DNA of 64,000 nt from JAFAZJ01 sp964437145. Its GTDB lineage: Bacteria; Pseudomonadota; Alphaproteobacteria; Reyranellales; Reyranellaceae. Positions 27,242 to 37,368 of the stretch are shown here, piece by piece. Positions within the stretch are counted from its first letter, which is position 1; every line of letters begins with the position of its first letter. Below the pieces are notes generated by a model. The model ran no database searches. It worked only from the letters and a program-made list of their open reading frames with translations, and had not been told where the DNA came from. The stretch is from the NCBI GenBank assembly GCA_964437145.1, contig CAYTFW010000006.1, positions 1 through 64,000 on the forward strand, in the 5' to 3' direction. Both the position numbers and the translations under genes were made by a program.

Positions 27242-28369
27242 CTACTGCGCCGCCACTCCGATATCTTTGCTGACGATGCGCTTACGCTTGGCGTTGATCT
27301 CGCGCAGCATGATCATGGTTTCTTCGGCCACAGCGGCACCGGGGATCTCCTCGCCGTCACTCGCCAGTTCCTTCATGTCGACCCACACCGCATAAAGCGG
27401 CCGCGTGCGGTCGGTGATGATGCCGGCATGCAGCAGGGTCTTGATCAGCACCCGGAAGATGTTGGTGCTGTTGGTGAGCTGCTGGCGACGGTCCTCGTCC
27501 GAGAACACCTCGCGAATGGCGTCGCGTACCCACTCCCAGTGGAGGCCGTACTTGCCGTAGATGATCTGCTTCTGCTCGGCGTTGACTAGATTGAAGAACA
27601 GCACCTGGAAGACCTCGGCGGTCCAGTCCTCGACGCGTTGGTGCTCCTCCGGCGTCAGCTTGCCGATGGTGCGCTGCGCCCAGATACGGCCGAAGCGGTG
27701 ATGGAAAGCCTCGTCGCTCATCACCAGCTGCACCAGGCGGCGCAGCACGGGATCGTTGGTTTGCGCGTTGAGCGTGGCGAAGGCGCCCATCGCCAAGCCC
27801 TCGACCAGCATCTGCATGCCGACAATCTTGCGGTAGACCTCGGTCGTGGTGACCAGCTCGGTCAGCAGCTTGCCCACCGTGGCGCCGACCGGCAGCGGCT
27901 CGCCCCAGCGCGCGCCAATGTACCGGGTGAAGCCCGCGACGTGGCGGGCCTCCTCGCGGGCCTGGTTGGCGGCGTATTCCTGCGCGCCCGGGTCGAGCAG
28001 GATGTGGCACAGGCTGGCCGAGAGCGAGAGCGCGCCCTGCTCGCCATGCAGCAGGCTCGACAGCGACCAGTGGGTGACGTCGTTGGCGAGCTGGATCTTC
28101 TGGCGGTCGTCGAGCTCGTCGGCCACCGCGCTCTTGAGCTCCATGATGTTCTCGAGCGGCAGGATCGGCGTGGTCGCCATGTCGAAGGGCTGGCTGAAGT
28201 CGATATAGGTCGGGTCCAGCGGGTCCCAGAAATGGTCGTGGGTCTGGGAAATGATGCGGTCGAAGGCGTCGGACCGCCGGCCATAGCGGTTGATCGCCAT
28301 CATCGCCGGGAAGTCGTCACGGTCGACGGTGTCGTAGGCGGCGTCATAAGTGATCTGGGCGGCGGCCAT
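27242..28369 (-). CDS. Ferritin-like diiron protein, copy 1
   Basis: A 375-residue, mostly helical protein of the ferritin-like superfamily. Iron-ligand candidates appear as the E-x-x-H type motifs NQAREEARHVAGF near residue 140 and MSDEAFHHRFGR further on, and an acidic helix with EGLAMGAFA between them. The arrangement suggests a carboxylate-bridged diiron oxygenase or oxidase rather than iron storage. A paralogue of the same length lies at 54245-55372. No electron-transfer partner gene is adjacent. The substrate is unknown. Confidence 0.8.
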   Translation of the reverse strand: MAAAQITYDAAYDTVDRDDFPAMMAINRYGRRSDAFDRIISQTHDHFWDPLDPTYIDFSQPFDMATTPILPLENIMELKSAVADELDDRQKIQLANDVTHWSLSSLLHGEQGALSLSASLCHILLDPGAQEYAANQAREEARHVAGFTRYIGARWGEPLPVGATVGKLLTELVTTTEVYRKIVGMQMLVEGLAMGAFATLNAQTNDPVLRRLVQLVMSDEAFHHRFGRIWAQRTIGKLTPEEHQRVEDWTAEVFQVLFFNLVNAEQKQIIYGKYGLHWEWVRDAIREVFSDEDRRQQLTNSTNIFRVLIKTLLHAGIITDRTRPLYAVWVDMKELASDGEEIPGAAVAEETMIMLREINAKRKRIVSKDIGVAAQ

Positions 28370-28586
28370 CGCGGGCTCCGAAAAGGGTCTTGCGGTAATC
28401 TGACTACAGCGTCATCTAACCGAAAAAAGCGCGAATTGACAGTGACTTGGTGGTGAGCGTGGTAACCCACAAGAGGCTGCGACGGCAGGCCCCAGCGTGT
28501 TGCACCCTAAGGGATGCGCCTGCTAGAACCCGGCTTGAGAAACGGGTGCGGCGGGCCTCCTCCGCCGACGCCCCGGAGAGAGCCCC

Positions 28587-29351
28587 ATGAGCCGCCGTCG
28601 CCGCCTCTACGAGGGCAAGGCCAAGATCCTCTATGAGGGGCCCGAACCCGGAACCATCGTCCAATACTTCAAGGACGACGCCAGTGCCTTCAACAATTCC
28701 AAGAAGGGCACGATCACCGGCAAGGGCGTGATCAACAACCGCATCTCGGAATATCTGATGACGCGGCTGAACGAGATCGGCGTGCCCACCCACTTCATCC
28801 GTCGGCTGAACATGCGCGAGCAGCTCATCCGGCAGGTCGAGATCATCCCGCTCGAGGTAGTGGTGCGCAACGTCGCCGCGGGCTCGCTGGCCGAGCGTTT
28901 CGGCATCCCCGAGGGCCAGCAGCTACCGCGCTCGATCCTCGAGTTCTATTACAAGAACGACCAGCTCAAGAACCCGATCGTCACCGAGGAGCACATCACC
29001 TGCTTCGGCTGGGCGCAGCCGCAGGACATCGACGACATCGTGGCGCTCTCGCTGCGCATCAACGATTTCCTCTCGGGCCTGTTCCTGGGTATCGGCATCA
29101 AGCTGGTCGATTTCAAGATCGAGTTTGGCCGGCTGTATGAGGACGAGATGGTCCGAATCGTGCTGGCCGACGAGATCAGCCCGGATTCGTGCCGGCTGTG
29201 GGACTTGAAGACCAACGAGAAGATGGACAAGGACCGCTTCCGCCGCGACCTCGGCAAGGTCGAGGAGGCCTACCAGGAAGTCGCGCGGCGGCTCGGCATC
29301 CTGCTCGACCCCGGCGCCGGCGATCATCGCGGGCCTACGACAGTACAATAG
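28587..29351 (+). CDS. purC: Phosphoribosylaminoimidazole-succinocarboxamide synthase
   Basis: A 254-residue SAICAR synthase that joins CAIR and aspartate in purine synthesis. The start YEGKAKILYEGPEPG, the IPLEVVVRNVAAGS block and LVDFKIEFGR are all hallmarks of PurC. It opens the purC-purS-purQ-purL run, with 10 bases to purS. The 217-base gap before it, facing the divergent diiron gene, must contain the operon promoter; I saw no clear riboswitch there. Confidence 0.96.
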   Translation: MSRRRRLYEGKAKILYEGPEPGTIVQYFKDDASAFNNSKKGTITGKGVINNRISEYLMTRLNEIGVPTHFIRRLNMREQLIRQVEIIPLEVVVRNVAAGSLAERFGIPEGQQLPRSILEFYYKNDQLKNPIVTEEHITCFGWAQPQDIDDIVALSLRINDFLSGLFLGIGIKLVDFKIEFGRLYEDEMVRIVLADEISPDSCRLWDLKTNEKMDKDRFRRDLGKVEEAYQEVARRLGILLDPGAGDHRGPTTVQ

Positions 29352-29361
29352 GCGGGAGACC

Positions 29362-29604
29362 ATGAAGGCGCGCGTCCACGTCACGCTGAAGAACGGCGTC
29401 CTCGATCCGCAGGGCAAGGCGATCGGCAACGCGCTGCACCGCCTGGGCTTCCCCGAGGTCGGCGACGTGCGCCAGGGCAAGTTCATCGAGCTGGAGATCG
29501 AGGAGACCGACGAGGCCCGCGCCAAAGCCCGCCTCGACGAGATGTGCCGCAAGCTGCTGGCCAACACCGTGATCGAAAACTACCGCATCGAGCTGGTGGC
29601 GTGA
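29362..29604 (+). CDS. purS: FGAM synthase subunit PurS
   Basis: An 80-residue protein that bridges PurL and PurQ in the three-part formylglycinamidine ribonucleotide synthase. The sequence ARVHVTLKNGVLDPQGKAI and GKFIELEIEE are standard for PurS. Its TGA overlaps the purQ ATG by one base, so translation of the two is coupled. The presence of PurS fits with the short PurL found here. Confidence 0.95.
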   Translation: MKARVHVTLKNGVLDPQGKAIGNALHRLGFPEVGDVRQGKFIELEIEETDEARAKARLDEMCRKLLANTVIENYRIELVA

Positions 29605-30290
29605 TGAAGGCAGCCGTCGTCGTCTTCCCCGGCACCAATCGTGAGAACGACATCGCCAATGCCATCGCGCTGACCTCGGGCAACAAGCCGGCCATGGTCT
29701 GGCACGGCGACAGCGCGCTGCCCAAGGTCGACCTGATCGTGATCCCCGGCGGCTTCTCCTATGGCGACTATCTGCGCTGCGGCGCCATGGCGGCGCATTC
29801 GCCGGTGATGCGCGAGGTCAAGGCGCGCGCCGGGAAGGGTGTGCCGGTGCTGGCGGTGTGCAACGGCTTCCAGGTCGCGGCCGAGACGGGCATCGTGCCC
29901 GGCACCTTGATGCGCAACGCGCACCTGCAATTCGTCTGCGGCGACGTGCATCTGAAGGTCGAGACCAGCCAGAGCCTGTTCACCAACCGCTACCAGCAGG
30001 GCCAGATCATCCGCGTGCCGGTCGCCCATGCCGAGGGCAACTACTTCGTCGACGACGAGACGCTCAAGCGCATGGAGGATCGCGGCCAGATCGCCTTCCG
30101 CTATTGCGGCGCCGATGGCGACCTCGCGTCGGGCAATCCCAACGGCTCGCTGCACAGCATCGCCGGCGTCTTCAACGAGACCAAGAGCGTGCTCGGCATG
30201 ATGCCGCATCCCGAGAACGCCATCGAGCCGCGCTTCGGCGGCACCGATGGCAAGGCCTTGTTCGAGAGCCTCGTCGCCGCGATCGCCTGA
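29604..30290 (+). CDS. purQ: FGAM synthase glutaminase subunit PurQ
   Basis: A 228-residue class I glutamine amidotransferase that supplies ammonia to PurL. The nucleophile cysteine is in VLAVCNGFQ, and the catalytic His-x-Glu is in MMPHPENA near the C-terminus. The ATG at 29604 shares its first base with the purS stop codon. PurL begins 3 bases after its stop. Confidence 0.96.
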   Translation: MKAAVVVFPGTNRENDIANAIALTSGNKPAMVWHGDSALPKVDLIVIPGGFSYGDYLRCGAMAAHSPVMREVKARAGKGVPVLAVCNGFQVAAETGIVPGTLMRNAHLQFVCGDVHLKVETSQSLFTNRYQQGQIIRVPVAHAEGNYFVDDETLKRMEDRGQIAFRYCGADGDLASGNPNGSLHSIAGVFNETKSVLGMMPHPENAIEPRFGGTDGKALFESLVAAIA

Positions 30291-30293
30291 ACC

Positions 30294-32531
<2,238 letters not shown>

Positions 32532-32543
32532 AGGACCCGATCG

Positions 32544-32783
32544 ATGCCCATGGCTTCCGACGATATCGTCCGCCTGATCAAGGCCGGCCTGCCCGACGCC
32601 GAGGTCCGGATCGAGGACCTGGCGGGCGACGGCGACCACTATTCGGCTACGGTCGTATCCCAGGCTTTTGCTGGTAAATCCCGGGTCCAGCAGCACCAGA
32701 TGGTCTATGCCACGCTGGGTGGCCGCATGGGCGGCGAACTGCACGCCCTGAAGTTGACGACCATGGCGCCCGGGGCCAGTTAG
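32544..32783 (+). CDS. bolA: BolA family protein
   Basis: A 79-residue BolA-type protein. It shows the family's core HYSATVVSQAFAGKSRVQQH with the conserved histidine ligand region and ends MGGELHALKLTTMAP. BolA proteins pair with monothiol glutaredoxins to hold a [2Fe-2S] cluster, and the partner gene grxD follows after 36 bases. The purL-bolA-grxD order is common in alphaproteobacteria. Confidence 0.93.
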   Translation: MPMASDDIVRLIKAGLPDAEVRIEDLAGDGDHYSATVVSQAFAGKSRVQQHQMVYATLGGRMGGELHALKLTTMAPGAS

Positions 32784-32819
32784 GGTACACTGGGCATACA
32801 GGATCCACAGGAGACAGCG

Positions 32820-33155
32820 ATGAGCGATGTCGCCAACCGCATCAAGGATGAGATCACCACCAACGACGTGGTGCTGTTCATGAAGGGCACGCCGGTGTTC
32901 CCGCAGTGCGGCTTCTCGGCCGCCGTGGTCGAGGTGCTCGATCACATGGGCGTGCGCTTCAAGGGCGTGAACGTCCTGATCGACCCGGCGATCCGCCAGG
33001 GCATCAAGGAATTCAGCGACTGGCCGACAATCCCGCAGCTCTACGTCAAGGGCGAGTTCATCGGCGGCTGCGACATCATCCGCGAGATGTACGAGACCGG
33101 CGAGCTCGAGCAGGTCTTCAAGGACAAGGGCGTCGCGGTTCAGCAGGCCGCGTAG
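32820..33155 (+). CDS. grxD: Monothiol glutaredoxin, Grx4 family
   Basis: A 111-residue glutaredoxin with the CGFS active site, Cys30, in VFPQCGFS, and the cluster-binding segment WPTIPQLYVKGEFIGGCD. It carries or transfers [2Fe-2S] clusters with BolA. The start ATG 32820 follows a CAGGAGA site. A strong terminator lies just downstream at 33177-33200. Confidence 0.95.
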   Translation: MSDVANRIKDEITTNDVVLFMKGTPVFPQCGFSAAVVEVLDHMGVRFKGVNVLIDPAIRQGIKEFSDWPTIPQLYVKGEFIGGCDIIREMYETGELEQVFKDKGVAVQQAA

Positions 33156-33176
33156 GCCGCCGAAGCGCCCCTGAAA

Positions 33177-33200
33177 AAGGCCGCCCTCGCGGGCGGCCTT
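33177..33200 (+). terminator. Terminator after grxD
   Basis: AAGGCCGCCC at 33177-33186 pairs with its complement at 33191-33200 around TCGC, preceded by an A run and followed by CGCGTTTGGG. A second related hairpin (AAGGCCGC, 33227-33234, with 33242-33249) stands next to it and would serve the convergent glycine-rich gene. Confidence 0.75.
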
Positions 33201-33226
33201 CGCGTTTGGGACGGCGCTCGGGAAAG

Positions 33227-33249
33227 AAGGCCGCCCTGAGAGCGGCCTT
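33227..33249 (-). terminator. Terminator after glycine-rich gene
   Basis: AAGGCCGC at 33227-33234 pairs with GCGGCCTT at 33242-33249 around a 7-base loop; on the minus strand it is followed by CTTTCC. It lies 13 bases past the stop codon of the minus-strand glycine-rich gene. Confidence 0.55.
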
Positions 33250-33262
33250 CGATCGCTTCGCC

Positions 33263-33793
33263 TCAGCGATGCCCCGGAGCATCCGCGGAATGGTGGTGCG
33301 CCTCGGGATTGGTGGCATGGTTGGGTTCATGGTTCGCGTGGTTGGCTTCATGCCCCACGCCGTGTCCGCCGCCCCTACCCGACACGCCGCGTCCGCCGCC
33401 GGTCTGGCCGGCGCCCGCCTGCCCGGCGTTGCCCGGACCGGAGTTGGCGGACGGACCGGAGTTGCCGCCATTGCCGCCGTTGCCGGGGCCGGAGTTGCCC
33501 GACGCCGACGCGCCGCCCGAGCCGGGGCCCGAGCTGCCGCCACCGCCGCCGCTGCCACCACCACCGCTGCCACCACCACCACCGCTGCCACCACCGCCAC
33601 CACCACCGCCGCCACCGCCGCCGCCACCACCGCCGCCTCGCGCATCGGCGGACGCGATGGAGATCGTGGCGCCGTCAGGTGTGGGCTTGAACCCGTAGGG
33701 CGCGATAGTGAGCACGCCAGCGAGCACCGCCAGCAGCATGGGCTTCGAGAGGGCGCGGGCGTGCGACCTGGAGATCGCGACGTTCAGAGTCAT
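33263..33793 (-). CDS. Exported glycine-rich protein
   Basis: A 176-residue protein with a probable signal sequence (SKPMLLAVLAGVLTIAPYG, roughly residues 16-34), then SADARG and a long run dominated by glycine with Ser, Asn and Pro, and a His-rich tail (HHHSADAPGH). It has no recognised domain. The plus-strand proline-rich frame opposite it is a shadow of the GGN codons. It is near a second glycine-rich gene and an ECF sigma/anti-sigma pair, suggesting envelope or surface roles under that sigma factor; this is inferred. Confidence 0.65.
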   Translation of the reverse strand: MTLNVAISRSHARALSKPMLLAVLAGVLTIAPYGFKPTPDGATISIASADARGGGGGGGGGGGGGGGGGSGGGGGSGGGGSGGGGGSSGPGSGGASASGNSGPGNGGNGGNSGPSANSGPGNAGQAGAGQTGGGRGVSGRGGGHGVGHEANHANHEPNHATNPEAHHHSADAPGHR

Positions 33794-33891
33794 GGCTAGT
33801 CTCCTGCCTTGTGGACGACCGGCGCGTACACGAACGCCGCACCTGTCATCCCGAGAACAGCCGAGGAGGGATTTACGTCCCAAGTCGTGAG

Positions 33892-34239
33892 TTAGCGCAC
33901 GATATGCCAGAGACCCTTGTCGTCGCGACAGGCCAGCCGATTGACGACCAGAGCCGTATCCGGCAGCTGCGTCGTCTCTTCGAACTCGCGGCACATCATG
34001 CCATTGCGCGCCAGATACGTGCGCAAGGGCTCGATCGTGCCGTGGACGCCCGCCGTCTCGCCGCGCCAGTTCACCCGCACGCGACTACGTGCGGTTTCCA
34101 GCGTGCGAAGCCGCGCCTCATCCGCGATGGCTTGGTCGGCCGGTGCCAGCGGTGCGCGCGCGACTTCCTGGGCGACCGAGGCCGATGCCGCGATCGTCAG
34201 CGCCAGCGCCGCCACGGCAGAGCGCGAAAATTCGAACAC
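33892..34239 (-). CDS. Small exported protein with surface-antigen-like C-terminal domain
   Basis: A 115-residue protein with a signal peptide (MFEFSRSAVAALALTIAA, cleaved after SVAQ). The C-terminal 60 residues have a pattern VNWRGETAG ... CREFEETTQ ... ACRDDKGLW that matches the tail of the neighbouring anti-sigma factor (CREYERVET ... ACRGDDGQW) and resembles the RT0821-type surface-antigen domain known from alphaproteobacteria. It keeps the two conserved cysteines, which could form a disulfide in the periplasm. The role is unknown. Confidence 0.7.
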   Translation of the reverse strand: MFEFSRSAVAALALTIAASASVAQEVARAPLAPADQAIADEARLRTLETARSRVRVNWRGETAGVHGTIEPLRTYLARNGMMCREFEETTQLPDTALVVNRLACRDDKGLWHIVR

Positions 34240-34248
34240 GCCTGCCGC

Positions 34249-34779
34249 CTACCGTTTCGGTGGCGGGGTCCCGGGTGGATCGCTCCACCGGCGCGCGATC
34301 AAGTCGGCTTCTTCCTTAGGCGTCAGGTCGCGGGCAACGGGTGACACGTCGCCAATGCTACCAGGACCGCCACCTGGGCCCGGCCCACCTGGCCCCGAAC
34401 CAGGCCCCGCGCCCGACCCGGGACCCGAACCACTGCCGCCCGGTCCGCTGTTACCCGATCCACCGGGGCCACCAGAGCCGCCCGGCCCACTGTTCCCACC
34501 CGAGCCGCCAGAGCCGCCGCTGCCACCGCCAGATCCGCCGCTACCACCGCCAGAACCACTGCCGCCAGAGCCGCCGCTACCGCCGCCACCTCCGCCGCCG
34601 CCGCCGCCTCCTCCGCCGCCACCGCCGCTTCCGCCACCGCTGGCATGGGCGGCCGACACCGACACACTCAGAGTCGCGGCAAGCAGCAGCGCCAGCACAT
34701 GCCGGCGCCGTGTCGGCGAACAGGCGGGCTCGATTTTGGCGCTATCGCTATCCATGGACGTCTCGTCGAATGAAGCCAT
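34249..34779 (-). CDS. Exported glycine-rich protein, second
   Basis: A 176-residue protein with an N-terminal basic and hydrophobic segment (RRRHVLALLLAATLSVSVSA, about residues 24-43) acting as a signal, a glycine/serine repeat middle, and a charged tail DLTPKEEADLIARRW followed by SDPPGTPPPKR. The tail may be the functional part. It ends 10 bases before the small exported protein gene, so they probably form one transcript. It is divergent from the sigma factor gene. No family is recognised. Confidence 0.65.
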   Translation of the reverse strand: MASFDETSMDSDSAKIEPACSPTRRRHVLALLLAATLSVSVSAAHASGGGSGGGGGGGGGGGGGGGGSGGSGGSGSGGGSGGSGGGSGGSGGSGGNSGPGGSGGPGGSGNSGPGGSGSGPGSGAGPGSGPGGPGPGGGPGSIGDVSPVARDLTPKEEADLIARRWSDPPGTPPPKR

Positions 34780-34949
34780 GCGGACTCTACGACCGCTTCC
34801 GCGCGAATACCATTACCTGGGCAGGCTTTGACGAGGCGACAACAGCCCATCGGGCCGCTGCGTCCCGGCGATTGAAGAAATAGTTCTGTTGTTGTCCCGC
34901 CGCCACGGCGCGAGACTGGCCACGGAAACGCGTGATCCCGACGCCGACG

Positions 34950-35474
34950 ATGAACAAGGAAACCTGGACGGCGATGACCGCGTTGCAGCCGCGTCTGCGG
35001 CGCTTCGCGTACGGGCTCACCGGCTCGCTCGACGAGGCGGATGACCTGGTGCAGGCCGCCTACGAGCGGGCCATCAGCCGCATCGCCCAGTGGCAGGCGG
35101 GCACGCGCCTCGACAGTTGGATGTACCGCATCGTGCAGACCATCCATATCAACCGCCAACAGGCCAACCGCGTGCGCGGCGCGCATCTGAAGCCGGTCGA
35201 CCCCGACACCCTAACGGCGCGCGACCAGGCGCGCGCCCTGGAAGCCAGCATCACGCTCGCCAAGGTGCGCGGCTTCATTGGCCGTTTGCCGGAGGAGCAG
35301 CGCGCGGCGCTGCTACTGGTCGCGGTCGAAGGCCTTTCCTATCGCGACGCCGCCGAGGTGCTCGACCTGCCGGTCGGCACGCTCACCAGCCGCGTCGCAC
35401 GCGCCCGCGTGGCACTACGCGATTTCGTCGACGGCTCAGCCGTCCAGACCGCCACGGGAGGCGGACACTCATGA
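34950..35474 (+). CDS. ECF-type RNA polymerase sigma factor
   Basis: A 174-residue sigma-70 family ECF factor. Region 2 (YGLTGSLDEADDLVQAAYER) and region 4 (LSYRDAAEVLDLPVGTLTSR) are both intact, with a short linker and no extra domain. I chose ATG 34950; an in-frame GTG at 34932 is also possible because it has a GGAAA ahead. Its TGA overlaps the anti-sigma ATG by four bases. It should direct transcription of a small regulon including its own operon. Confidence 0.88.
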   Translation: MNKETWTAMTALQPRLRRFAYGLTGSLDEADDLVQAAYERAISRIAQWQAGTRLDSWMYRIVQTIHINRQQANRVRGAHLKPVDPDTLTARDQARALEASITLAKVRGFIGRLPEEQRAALLLVAVEGLSYRDAAEVLDLPVGTLTSRVARARVALRDFVDGSAVQTATGGGHS

Positions 35475-36091
35475 CGACATACGACGACGCCACCCTGCTG
35501 GCCTATCTCGACGGCGAACTCGCCGCCGCCGAAGCCGAGGCTCTCGAAGCCGATCTCGCGCGTGACGCGAGCCTGGCCGAACGCCTGCAAGCCTTCGCCG
35601 GCAGCGGTGCCTTGTTGCACGCGGCGCTGGCGCCGGCCACGCATGGACGCATGCCGCGATTGCCCGAGCCCGACTTCACGGAGCGTCCCGTCACGAGCTG
35701 GCGACGCTTCGCGCCTTACGCCGCCGTGGCCGCGAGCGTCGCGCTACTGATCGGCGCCGGCCTGGGCTTCGGCACCGGCGAATTCCTCGCGCGGCGCAAT
35801 TTCGAGCTCGCGGGTGAGCAGCGCGCGCGCGACGCGGCGCTGGCCGAGGCGACGCTGCGTCGCGCGCTGGAGACGCAGGTGAGCGGCACGCCAGTGCGCT
35901 GGGAGAATCCCGACAGCGGCGCGTCGGGCGCGGTGAAACCGACCCGCACCTTCAAGAACCACAGCGACCAGTTCTGCCGGGAATACGAGCGAGTCGAGAC
36001 CGTGGGCGCGCGCACCGAGACGATCAGCGGCATCGCCTGCCGCGGCGACGACGGGCAATGGCGCACGCGCGCGGTGTTCTATCGCGAATAA
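35471..36091 (+). CDS. Membrane anti-sigma factor with surface-antigen-like domain
   Basis: A 206-residue single-pass protein. The first 60 residues (LLAYLDGELAAAEAEALEAD) are a typical sigma-binding anti-sigma region, a membrane helix spans about residues 81-103, and the periplasmic part ends in a domain with CREYERVET and IACRGDDGQW. That domain is shared with the protein at 33892-34239, which may therefore be a periplasmic partner or competitor. It overlaps the sigma gene by four bases (ATGA). No zinc-binding HxxxCxxC motif is seen. Confidence 0.82.
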   Translation: MTTYDDATLLAYLDGELAAAEAEALEADLARDASLAERLQAFAGSGALLHAALAPATHGRMPRLPEPDFTERPVTSWRRFAPYAAVAASVALLIGAGLGFGTGEFLARRNFELAGEQRARDAALAEATLRRALETQVSGTPVRWENPDSGASGAVKPTRTFKNHSDQFCREYERVETVGARTETISGIACRGDDGQWRTRAVFYRE

Positions 36092-36102
36092 CCCGCGTCG
36101 CG

Positions 36103-37272
36103 TCAGGCCGCCATCTCAAGGATCGTCTTGATGTCGCCCGGCCCATTGATCTTGCGCGGGTTGGTATAAGTCCAGCGATCATGCATCGTGTTCTCGGCCA
36201 GCAGGTCGAACTGGCCGGGCTCGACGCCGACCTCCTTCAGGGTACGTGGCAGACCGAGCCCGCTGATCAGCTCGTGCAACGCGTCGCCGGCGTCGACGCC
36301 GGGCCGGCCCAAGGCCTCGCTCACCACCGCCTGGCGCGCGGCGTTCACCGATTTGTTCCAGCGCATGACGTAAGGCAGCATCACGCAGGAGGTGTAGCCG
36401 TGTGGCACGCCAGCGGTGCCGCCGAGGATGTGGCCGATGGCGTGGCTGGCACCCTTGTCGACGCCGGCCTGCGAGCCCACCACCGAGAGCCACATGCCCA
36501 TCAGGCAATCGAGCCTTGCGGCCATGTCGGACTCGTCGGCCTTCACGCCGCGCAGGCCACGGCTCAAGAGCTTCAGCGCGTGGATGTCGGCGGCCTCGGA
36601 ATAGGCGTTGCAGCGCGGCGAGCAGATATCCTCGGCCGCGTGGTCGACGGCGCGGATGCCGCTGGACAGAAACAGCCACAGCGGCGTGTGCACCGTGGCC
36701 GCCGGATCGAGGATGACGACGCGCGGCACATGCAGCGGATGGAAGTACGACTCCTTCTTCTTCGTGGCCGTGTCCGTGCAACCGGCGCCGGCGTTGAACT
36801 CGCCGGCCGACAGCGTGGTCGGCACCGCAACCTGGCGCACGGTGGGCGCCTTGACCGGCTTGCGCGTCGGCGGATCGGCGTTGGTGACGCGCTTGTAGTC
36901 GTCGAGCTGCTCCGGCCGGGTCACGTCGTTGGCGAGGCAGAGCTGGATCATCTTGCCGGCGTCGGTGACCGAGCCGCCACCCACCGTGGCGATCAGGTCG
37001 GCGCCGGCCTCGCGCGCGGCATTGGCGGCGGCGACGCAGTCGGTGCGCGGCGTGTGCGCGGCGATGCGATCCCAGGTGCCGGCGTGGCGGTTGCCGAGCT
37101 TGCCGACGACGGTCTTCACCACATCGGCCGTACGATTGAGCGTGCCGCTGGCGACGACGAAGACCTTGTTGGCGCCGATGCGCGCGGTCTCCTCAGCCAG
37201 GGCTTCGGCGCAGGGCTTGCCGAAGACCACTTGGTCCATGTGGGGATAGCGATAGACGCCCGCGCTCGCCAT
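36103..37272 (-). CDS. Iron-containing alcohol dehydrogenase / maleylacetate reductase-like
   Basis: A 389-residue group III alcohol dehydrogenase. The NAD-binding GGGSVTDAGK segment is near residues 97-106, and the metal ligands fall in GIRAVDHAAED and HAIGHILGGTAGVPHGY, where the conserved His residues are kept. The family oxidises alcohols or reduces maleylacetate; neighbours do not settle which. It is convergent with the anti-sigma gene (11 bases apart) and divergent from the next binding-protein gene. Confidence 0.86.
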   Translation of the reverse strand: MASAGVYRYPHMDQVVFGKPCAEALAEETARIGANKVFVVASGTLNRTADVVKTVVGKLGNRHAGTWDRIAAHTPRTDCVAAANAAREAGADLIATVGGGSVTDAGKMIQLCLANDVTRPEQLDDYKRVTNADPPTRKPVKAPTVRQVAVPTTLSAGEFNAGAGCTDTATKKKESYFHPLHVPRVVILDPAATVHTPLWLFLSSGIRAVDHAAEDICSPRCNAYSEAADIHALKLLSRGLRGVKADESDMAARLDCLMGMWLSVVGSQAGVDKGASHAIGHILGGTAGVPHGYTSCVMLPYVMRWNKSVNAARQAVVSEALGRPGVDAGDALHELISGLGLPRTLKEVGVEPGQFDLLAENTMHDRWTYTNPRKINGPGDIKTILEMAA

Positions 37273-37368
37273 GTCTTCCTCCGTCTTGCGTGGCGGGAGC
37301 CTAAGCGATTTGGCGACGCGCCCGCACCTGCTATCGTGCCGCCGGGCTTTGGCGACGGGAGACGGACC

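Noticed and set aside
33540..33640. CRISPR-like or tandem-repeat array
   Set aside because: The short repeated triplets encode glycine runs; there are no conserved repeats with unique spacers and no cas genes.
33309..33698. Proline-rich plus-strand protein
   Set aside because: It is the complement of the glycine-rich exported gene, which has a signal peptide and a plausible terminator; the proline run results from reading GGN codons in reverse.
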